From the NCBI GenBank assembly GCA_028673005.1, contig CM054113.1:169181337-169245336 (forward strand): DNA of 64,000 bases. Direction: 5' to 3'. The stretch comes from Tanypteryx hageni. Taxonomy: Eukaryota > Arthropoda > Insecta > Odonata > Petaluridae. The position numbers were made by a program, and so were the translations under genes. Below, piece after piece: positions 55,467 through 64,000 of the stretch. The first letter of the stretch is position 1, and the number at the start of each line of letters is the position of its first letter. The notes under the pieces are model-generated. The model saw nothing but the letters and a program-made list of their open reading frames with translations, was not told the DNA's origin and made no database searches.

Positions 55467-57430
55467 TCCCTCTCGTCCCTCTCTCTCTACCGTGCTCTCT
55501 CTCCCCTCGCACTCATTCTCTCCCCCATTTCCACCTCTCACTCCTTCATCTCCACCTACTCTCTTCCTCTTCCCCTCTCGACCCCTCTGCCATAGTCCTC
55601 CCTCTCTGCCCTCCCCTTTCCCTCTTCGCTGACCGCTGCTAGCTCCTCGCTCGCTTGCAGCCGGATCGATAGTCGACAAGGACTAAGACATCTCCTTGCC
55701 TCGCTCCCGTTTTCTCGTCCTCCGTGCCACCTACTGTCCTCTTCCCCCTCTCCGTCCCTCCATCTCTTGCCATTCCCGCCTCGCTCACGCAACCCTGTCC
55801 TCCTAACCTGCCTCTCACTCTTCATTGCCCCCTTCATTTTTTCCATAACCACTCTTTGCCGTTCGCTTAAAGTCCTTCCTCGGCCCGCGCTACCATCTTT
55901 TTCTCGCGCTCTTGTCCCTTGCCATGAATGCGTTTTCTCTTTGCCGTATCGGATACGTCTCTTTAATGATGTGCGAGAAAGCACGCTATTTCTTTGGCTG
56001 TCTTCTTTTCTCGCCGCCGCGCCGGTCTAACCTCTATCCCCAATTTTTATTTTACTTTCACCCGTTCGCTTCCACCCACGCACAAAACGCGCGAGGGCTT
56101 CCTCCTCCACCACCCCCTCTCGCTCTTATACCTACCGTCCCTCTCTAACGCGCCTTCTCCTCCCCTCCCCACCTTCCCTCCTCCCCAGTCCTCTCGCAAG
56201 CACTTCCAAAGCGTCCCACTCACACCAACACTTTCCACGCACACATGTCGCCACAATCAATACACTTCCTCTCCCTACACCTACTCTCTCTCTCTCCTAC
56301 TCATTTTCCCCCACACTTACCTCCCCCACCTTTTCTCTTCGACCCAGCCCTCCCCTCCTCTTCCTCTTGTTCGCCCCCGCCTCTCCCTTCCCCTCTCTAT
56401 CTTCTCAGCCCTCACCGCCTCCCCTCTTTACCTCTCCCATCCCTTTTCTCTCTCTCTCTCGCAAACTTGCCCTCAGCTCTCTCCCCCTCACTCCCCTTCG
56501 TGGCTTTGTCTCCTCACTTCTGCTGGCTTTGCCTCTCTCTCCTCCTCATCCCACCTGTGCTCCCTACTCCTCTCTTCATTTCGAGCGCATTTGTTCTCCT
56601 ACTCTCATATCCCCCCGTGTTTGCTTAGCTCGCGTAACACTTTTTTTCATTCCCTCGCTCTCTCCCGTAAAGCATTTTCCATCGGGCTAACAAGGTTTAT
56701 TTTTTTCCACCTCGCTCCCGCTCCGACCAAACTCCCGAGTAATGATGGTCATTTCGGTATTCTCTCTTAATTCTTGAGTTCGCTTTAAAGTGGCCTATTC
56801 CTTCCGTTCTGGTCGTTCCCTCTTTCGGTTCCGCGCGCTTTCTACGCGTTTTTTTCCTCTACCACCGCCGCCCACACAACGTTTTGAACCGGTTATTTTT
56901 TCCGTAGCCATTCATGGCAATCGGTTTGTCTCTCCGTCGCCGCCCTCAACGGAGTCGCATCGCTTATAATTTTTGCGGCAAGGATGCCGTTTTCAGCGTG
57001 GGTTCCTCAAGCGGTGCGAACCGAAAGCTTTTATGAAGCATTCCCGTCTATATGCGCGACCGTTACAGGGCGGGAGAGGAGAGAGAGAAACTCAAGAGAT
57101 AGGGTGTGGGATAGGGCGAGGAGGAGGGGGTTAAGAGGCGTTGGGTATGAGGTTTGACAGGTGAGCGACCGTTGGCGCCAGAAATGCTGGCCGGAGGTGG
57201 GCGGGCGGTTTCTCTTCGCCGATTGGTTGGGATAGGATGTCGGCGAGGAGCGGCGGCATACAAGAGAGATGGAGGGATGGGGACAGAGGGGGTGGCGTAA
57301 CTATAAGACTGGTCTTTTGACGGGAAGGCATGAGTCAGGGGAAGTTGGTAGACCGATGGTAGGGGAAGGGGGGTTTGGCGTGAAGGGAAAGGGTTGGTGG
57401 AAAAGCTGTAGATATATCCTCCTCCCCTTC

Positions 57431-59859
57431 GCAATTGGGTCTCGGGATGAATTGCTTCGGGTCACAACACTCTTGGTCTATTTAGTAGAAGTTCGTCCGA
57501 AGTTTTGGATGCCGCGGTCATGGAGGTTCCAGCTGTTGAATTTGTGGCAGAATGGGCACTATTCTCGCGAGGAAGAAAACTTAGGACCTGGAACTGTGTT
57601 AATAGTAATAGGGTAACTTTAGGAGCAGTTAAGATTGTGGTTTCGATAACTTTATGATAATTGATGACTTTGTTGCAAGTTCCCAGTGATGCCCTGTCAG
57701 GTCGGGATTTTGGTGCCAGTATTTTACGGTCGGATTGCGCTTCATCATCTATCCTTTAGTAGCGTAAGCGTCGCAGGAGTTCGCTGATTTTCTGTCTTTT
57801 AGGTCCCGTCGACTTTCGCGTTTTTTGTTGTCTTAAAGTGGAGAATTTTAGCATATTGCTCCGTTAAGTGCATTTTTTGCCGCTCGTGGTTAAGAAAAAG
57901 ATTGATTTTTGACCATCCCGTGCGGAGAAAGTGATTCATTCTTCAGGAGTGAGTTGGCGTTATCGAATTCCGTCCGTGGTGTTATTGGATTTGCTTCGGA
58001 GGTAGACGTATCGGGGAATACCGTATCAGGACCGAATTGAAACAAAAACGTTCCGTTTCCAGTTATCAAGTTTTTTGTACTACACGGAAATGGTTTTAAA
58101 AATTTTCAATTCTAACGTGTTTTTTATCAATTTTTTCAAATCGTGCAGAATCAAAATTTCGACAATACCGATTCATCGTGCGTTTCCGTTAAAGTTAAGA
58201 GTTTTCAAGGAAACTGCATTCGTCTTTAATGTTTGTCGCCGTGTATCGCGTTTCACAGCCGGAGGAAATGCATAAACGCAATTGGACCGTACGTTTAGCT
58301 TTAAAAACGGTTGAGGTCATGGTTAGTCGTAACACTCACGTCGTGGTAAGTTGATGCCAAAGCTTAATAGGTTTTAGAAAGTGAATAGTAGCTTAACAGA
58401 TCGCGTGGCACCACGAGGCGTTCGTATTTACATCCTATAAATATCCAACTTTTATTGTTCGGACGTAGCATTAAATTTAACGATCCATTTTACGTGATTG
58501 ATGCTCTCTCGCGATGCCTCGCAGGAGCGTGTTTTGTTTCGGATAAATTTCCCGTCTTTTCGCGCATTCAATTTACGAGTTTTAATACGGGCACATTTCC
58601 CGTGCATTGTCCTCCGCTTTTCCCCCGCGGGCGTTTGATGCGTTTTTTACTTGTCGGCGTTTGGCTCTTAACATAATTTAATAAAAGGGACAAATCGGCA
58701 TATGTTTGTGGAATGAGCGAGATGTTTACGCGTCGGTGGAAGTTTCTCTTTGCCGAGGCATTTATTATTTTGAATTTTGTGTAGAAATTTCCCACGCCGC
58801 AGATATTTGTACGATTTAAATTTATCGCGATTCCATTAGTTTCATTTCACCTTTGTGAGCGTTTGACAATTTCTTTTTGGACGAGAAACGTACATCGGTG
58901 TGTTCCATCGCCGAGACATGTTTTCCTCAGCGAAAAGAATTATTAAAGCAGAAGAGGAAATCCGTCGTATCCGTGCTCGTCCAAGTTCCCAGAACCTTGG
59001 TTGTGGGTTTAGTTTTCCTCGCCGGCGCGTTTGTCGCGATTCTGCACATTTTCCAGCAAGGGTGGAGTATTTTGCTCGGATCAATTTTTTTGTAATGGTT
59101 TATGTAAATGATTGTATGATGATGAAGTTGACAATGGAAATGATATTTTGAGGTTTCGTAGTTTTCATTTTATATAACGTTTATTTCGTTTCCGTTAAAT
59201 AAAGATGTAGACCAACTGTGTGATTTAATTTCGATATTGTTTTGTTTTCATCTAATAATTGCGTGGGATTCCATTAATTTCTTCTGACGTGTTAAATGTT
59301 ATATTAGTAACTTTCTATTCATGCTCAATCGTTACAGTTATTAAGTTATTTTTGTCAGGCTCTGGACGATATTTTTGTAGCCTTTTCAAATTTTTATTGT
59401 AATTTCAGATAATGAAGTCGGTTAGTAGATATTTGCTTCTCGCTGCCCATCCATTCAGCCGTAATAGGAGGTATTAATGTTATAATGTGTCATTTTTCGA
59501 AAACAAACTCAAGGTTCCTTCACTTTAGAGTGCCGACTATATGAAATCGAATCGTGAACATGATTTTGGCTCAAACATTATCTCGCATTTATCGCTATGA
59601 GCTCGAGGAGATAACGCCCTACCGACATAGAAGATTACTTCCGTCATTGCGCAAAGCTGATTACGACAGCAGAAAAACATCGTGGAAGCAGTTTCCTTGT
59701 TCGTAAACAAGTAAATTTTACGCGTCATTGTTAAACGCGTGCATCGTGAACAATTGTGCGTGAGAATCCCGATCGTTTTTGTTGCAAAGAATTTTGCTGC
59801 TTGTCTGAGGTTATCGAAAATCTATAAAAGCCTACTTCTGTCCCTTTGTGGCTCCCTCT
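57431..59859 (+). other. Putative intron, nothing recognised
   Basis: Mixed AT/GC sequence with several short frames but no recognisable domain, exon with clear splice sites, or repeat. Confidence 0.35.
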
Positions 59860-60330
59860 GTCAGGCTATAAAAATGCGAATAACTCGATAAAAGATGGAT
59901 ATATATTTTTGAAATTTGGAGGAATACTAAATTCACATATTTTAAGGTGATGAAAAAAATCTCGGAAAATGTTCTGGGTTCGACTCCAAGGAAGACATTT
60001 CCCATATAATAACACGTAAAAATCTACTTTTATTTTTTTTATATCTAAATGAGAAAGAATTAACCTACGATCTTCGGATCTAAACAATTTTAAAGAAAAA
60101 GTTATCAAGTTTCTAATTCTGTTCATATTTTTCGCCTACAGTTTGAAATTCCTCATTCACGTATTTTGGAGAAATCTTGCCATTTTAACGGGATGTTGCC
60201 TTGGCAACCCATTACATTGTTAAACCTCGAAATCCTATTGTTATTTCAATCCTTATGGATGAAAGCATGCTTTCAATGCTTTTAATACGAGAAAGAGAGA
60301 GAGAGAAGTAAGGAGAGGGAAATGCTTCAT
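59860..60330 (+). repeat. Dispersed repeat family, copy B
   Basis: Matches copy A at 17430-17690 in direct orientation (ATAACACGTAAAAATC, CGATCTTCGGATC, AATTTTAAAGAAAAA, CTTTTAATACGAGA). It carries about 140 extra bases in the middle (60110-60240) that copy A lacks. Confidence 0.65.
60195..60208. promoter_or_regulatory. X-box-like palindrome GTTGCCTTGGCAAC
   Basis: A perfect match to the RFX-factor X-box consensus (GTNRCC, 0-3 bases, RGYAAC), in the part of copy B absent from copy A. Function is not shown. Confidence 0.4.
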
Positions 60331-61663
60331 AGCACCGAATGTAAACAACATTCGTTGCGTTATTTACCAGAAGGAATACATTTGATTGTAGAACATTAAT
60401 AATTCGAATATTAAAACTACTTAGAATCATGGTAGGAGTTCAAAGCTTGAAACTACGAACGCCTAAAAGAACGAAAGTTTGTTTTCCTGCCATCGATTTT
60501 TTAATACGCATCGAATCGATCAACAGATGTGAGAATTTGACGCATTCTTAGTGATTCGCGTTGTTGCCGGTTTTTGTGTAATTGAGTACTATTGACTTGA
60601 ATAATAGCTTCGCGTCGCATCTATTCGCGAAATTTCATTTTAAAAATTTTCCCGTTGGCTTTCAACGGGCATCTCCCTAGTTGTTTTATAAATGATGTGC
60701 CGTTTGCTCGTTGGTCACGTTACCTCCTTGTTTCGCATGCAACTGGGCTGGAATTGTGACCTAGTGGAGTCTCTCCAAGGCCTAACCAACTAGCTTGCCT
60801 AGCCTTTCTAAATAGGCTGCGGTGCAATACGAAATTAAGCCAAATATTTAAGTGCAGTTGCTTGAGTTATGCGGTTGATGATACCTACTTTCTCACTTCC
60901 CTATATTTAAATCTACGAAATTCGCTCATTTTAACATCCGTAAATGTATTTAACAAAAGTTTCGAAGGTGATTAGAATTCTTTGGAAGAGTTTCGGTGAT
61001 CTACGTAACTGAATCCGTGCGACTAAATTGTGATTATTTAATATTATAACGGAGAGAAGAAAGTTATCGCGGCCTTTCGCTGTTATTAGTCAATGGAGTC
61101 CGTTTACTTTCTTTAGCGAAAAGAAATTCTCGTTATTTTCCTTTATGTGGTGTTTAATGAAAGTGATTATTGCAGTGATACACGTGCATGGAAGTTGATA
61201 AGCTCCTTTATAATTTCTTTAAATACTTTTGATCGCGTATGACCTATCAAACTCTTTAACGGGTGAAGTGATTATCATAAGGAATGTTATGGAATTTGAG
61301 TTTTAAATTTGGCAAAATAAATTATTTAAATGTTATAGATAGTATCTTTTGGATAATTTAATTTTTACATCTTCCTATCATGCAATCTGTTTTGTGTAAC
61401 GTGTTCGTAATGTATGAATAAACTTAAATAGCGCCAGAGGTGCGTTAAAGCGAACAGTTTCTGCTTCGTAATCGAATAATAAATTTATTTTTAGCTGTCC
61501 ACTTGACTGACGCGGCGTCATTTAAGTCTTCTTCTTTACGGGACTTCATTGTCGTGTTTGCGACGTTAAGTTACGAAGGGTGATTTTTATTGCATTAATT
61601 GCTGAGAATGTATCTTCGCCCTTTTTATATAGTTTCCTTTTATCAGCCTTATATAACTAAACT
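60331..61663 (+). other. Putative intron, nothing recognised
   Basis: AT-rich sequence without recognisable coding or repeat features. Confidence 0.35.
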
Positions 61664-61850
61664 AGTGTAACTGCCCGTCAAAATGATTGTGCGTAATTAT
61701 TAACTTAAAGTAAAATTTGAATACAAAATTAATGAAACCAACTTTTATATACATTAAAAAGTAAACAAATATAAAATTAACGTAATTGATTGTTCCAGGC
61801 AGTAAAAATAGTTTTGGAGAAATAAAAGTTGTGGCAAAGAAATATTAATG
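61664..61850 (-). repeat. Dispersed repeat family, second part, inverted
   Basis: The reverse complement matches 17785-17950: ACTATTTTTACTG, CCTGGAACAATCAATTA, ATATAAAAGTTGGTTTC, ATTAATTTTGTATT and TTTGACGGGCAGTTAC. It is about 1.4 kb from copy B of the first part and in opposite orientation. Confidence 0.65.
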
Positions 61851-62511
61851 AGGATTTATTTATTAAACAGTATGCTACACACATTTATATGCCCAAAACT
61901 ACATGTTTACTTTCTGGACCATTCAGTTACTTGAAATTTTGATTTATCTTATACTTTTAGTGCATAAAAGGTTATTTCAGTAAAATAAAATTATATTAAT
62001 TTAATTTTTCTGTTTTTGTCAAAGATTAAAAACTTAGCTTTCGAAGAAAATGTCCTCAAAGAGCTTTAAAAATTCATCAATTTTAATCTTTATATCAGAC
62101 TTCATTTAAACAATATCAATGATTAATTTAATATTTATTGTAGTTACCGTAGTTATATTTATCCTACGCAAGGTATTGTTTGACCTTCAAAACGGCGACG
62201 AAATTTCCTGAAGATGCGGGCTGATGCTGTGAAAATTTATATTCCCCGGCAGTCATAAGAAATTACGCGAAATCGGCAACAATGCAAATCACTTTGACGA
62301 CGAAAGATTTCACCTAAAATGTCAAATTTTCGCCTAAAAATTCGTGGGCAGATTCGAAGCGTATTCGTAAATCGACGGCAGGAAAATGGAATTTCCTGCT
62401 ATCAATCGTTCTTTGTTTCAAGTCTCGAATTGCAACTGATAAATATGGTATACTTATCCCCTCTTCCTCAGGCACGATAACATGGCTTATTATTTGCGTA
62501 GATGTCGGAAT

Positions 62512-62966
62512 CAGTGGCGTAGCTATTCCTGTGCGGGCCCTTGGGCTAAATTTTTTCAGGGTCCCATTATAATTCAATGTATTCCGTGGGTTCAGGAGGA
62601 AAAGTCGCCCAGATTAAGTGGGTTCGAGAACATTGAAATATACAGCATATCTAAGAGAAAATATCCAGTCTCTTCTTATATTTACCTATTGTATGTTGTC
62701 ATTTTTCTTATTTCCTAATTCCCTAAGTGTAGATTTGGTCGTAGGCTTCAAATATATGCATACTGTATACTTGGGTTCTCGTGCATTTCATTCTTTGGCA
62801 TTACGGATAGAAGTTTCAATTTCGATATCATACAGCCTCATCAGAATTAGAAAGATGGTACAAAACTGTGACGTACATGTGATAAGGTTAAAAAAATAAC
62901 ATGCACAAACTCTTGCGGGCCTCCCGGCTGCCTAGGCGGTAGCTACGCCTCTTAGCTACGCCTCTG
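62512..62966. mobile_element. 455-bp hAT MITE
   Basis: Left end CAGTGGCGTAGCTA, right end TAGCTACGCCTCTG (inverted, one mismatch). The flanks GTCGGAAT (62504-62511) and ATCGGAAT (62967-62974) form an 8-bp duplication with one mismatch. The right end has the terminal motif TAGCTACGCCTCT twice in tandem (62940-62966). No coding capacity is supported. Confidence 0.8.
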
Positions 62967-62974
62967 ATCGGAAT

Positions 62975-64000
62975 ATACTTAAAAGTATTCGTTCGCGATT
63001 GGATCATTCGTTCTATAACTGTAGTATTGCCTTATTTTTTGTCGTTTCTTAAATATCTTCAACAACCATACTGTCTCGTTTCCATCATCGTTTTCGTCTG
63101 ATCGAAACAATTATTATATTAATGTTATTTTATAAGCTTATCATGACAACATCTGAAATTAAGGGCTTAAACGTGCTTATTTTTATTGTATTCCATAATC
63201 TATAATTACCTCCAAGGGAATTATTTTTAAGCAAATTTTGGTTTAACGGGATTCATGGTAGAACTTTATCAAAGAGTTCTCAAAGTTAGTAGATTGTCGT
63301 AATGAGAAACTTAAAATGGAGGTTCGACTAAACATTGGGCATAGATGATAATTTGAAACTTTTTGATTAAATTACTATTTAATTCTTATAACGAAGTCGT
63401 TGTAGACCTAATTTTTTCCGAATATCTTCACATTTTTATGGAATTCCACGCATACTTATGATAGATTAGGTAATAAATAAAATGAAATTTCTTTCTAATA
63501 AGTGCAAATTAAAGAGATTCCTTGTAAATCTTTTATGACTTGAGTAATGATTCTAGGTATCTTCAACTGCGTCAGCTTTTAGTCAAGATTTAACGTGAAT
63601 AAAAAGATCAAGAGTATTTACTTCTCACAATTTTTTTGCCAGTTTACTCTTGAATTTCTTTTGTTTCCCCGGCAAAATTTTTTCCTGTGGCCTCTTATTT
63701 CCTCTTCTCCTCCCTAATTGAAGACCCAGATTTTCCGTGGCGTTAAAAATGTAATATATGACTTTATATTTATCACTTTCTGTTTTTATTTGCTGCGAAC
63801 ACCAGTTATTTCAAAGGTCGATTTTTGTGAAACGCCCACTAAAATTATCGCGTATAATTAAACGTTTAAACGTTTTATTTTGCTGATTTTAAAGATATTT
63901 ATGTTGAATGTTCTTATCGATTAAAATGGCATTGATTAGATATTGCCAATGGCTGCTACTATAGCATTTTTGCCTAGCATCTCCTTCATGTGGGATTTCC
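62975..64000 (+). other. Putative intron to window end
   Basis: AT-rich, nothing recognised. Confidence 0.35.

Larger units (their letters stand above)
51060..57430. other. GC-rich, strand-asymmetric intronic region
   Basis: Blocks dominated by pyrimidines on the plus strand (51115-51370, 53380-53460, 53760-54080, 55260-56640) alternate with purine-dominated blocks (51380-51510, 53470-53550, 55130-55255, 57065-57410). CpG is frequent. Many overlapping frames on both strands result from the low stop-codon density of such sequence and are not genes. Between the blocks (51600-53200, 54110-55110, 56700-57060) no exon was recognised. Confidence 0.5.

Noticed and set aside
51043..57616. Many long overlapping frames on both strands (for example 55994-56770, 258 codons)
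   Set aside because: They lie in low-complexity purine/pyrimidine-biased DNA, overlap one another in several frames, consist mostly of Ser/Pro/Leu or Arg/Gly/Glu, and show no domain, so they reflect few stop codons and not genes.
59976..59990. GGTTCGACTCC resembling a tRNA B box
   Set aside because: No A box at the right distance, no cloverleaf fold, and the motif is not shared with repeat copy A.

Overview
This window is animal nuclear DNA, almost certainly from an arthropod (most likely an insect) with a large, transposon-rich genome. The grounds are spliced genes with long AT-rich introns, CR1-like and RTE-like LINEs, hAT, mariner, pogo and piggyBac remnants, THAP-domain exons, and one conserved metazoan gene (MAEA) whose exons can be joined in frame. 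The species cannot be named from the sequence.

Layout. (1) 1-20 kb is a transposon graveyard. A two-exon pseudogene of a SWIM-type arthropod protein (1241-1386, 5318-5558) has a 3.46-kb CR1-like LINE with a 2A-like motif in its intron. It is followed by a 5'-truncated LINE with a perfect target duplication, a THAP exon, a nearly intact 3.3-kb RTE-type LINE, a hAT fragment, a second, frameshifted THAP exon, a nested pair of TIR elements, a decayed CR1-like LINE, an arthropod zinc-finger-family pseudogene and a pogo/Tigger fragment. (2) 21.7-28.4 kb is a 6.7-kb non-coding block with hAT-like ends (CAGTGCTGG...CCAGCACTG) and near-perfect 8-bp target duplications. Inside are three ~780-bp units in direct orientation followed by their inverted copies, a giant imperfect palindrome. 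This is the strongest candidate for something undescribed. (3) 28.4-38.6 kb holds a LINE fragment, a mariner-type element containing a hAT pseudogene, a piggyBac-like deletion derivative and a hAT tail fragment, separated by AT-rich DNA with nothing recognisable. (4) 38.7-49.1 kb is the host gene MAEA on the minus strand, the RING-type subunit of the CTLH/GID E3 ubiquitin ligase. It has seven coding exons giving 388 aa, and one intron is a textbook U12-type AT-AC intron. (5) 49.1-49.7 kb looks like a divergent promoter and an untranslated first exon of a plus-strand gene. The rest of the window (49.7-64 kb) would be its first intron: GC-rich purine/pyrimidine-asymmetric blocks at 51-57.5 kb, two dispersed-repeat copies and a 455-bp hAT MITE.

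Apart from MAEA and its possible divergent partner, no set of genes here works together. The coding remnants are independent selfish elements, most of them broken. The RTE at 7121-10451 is the only one close to intact (a single frameshift).
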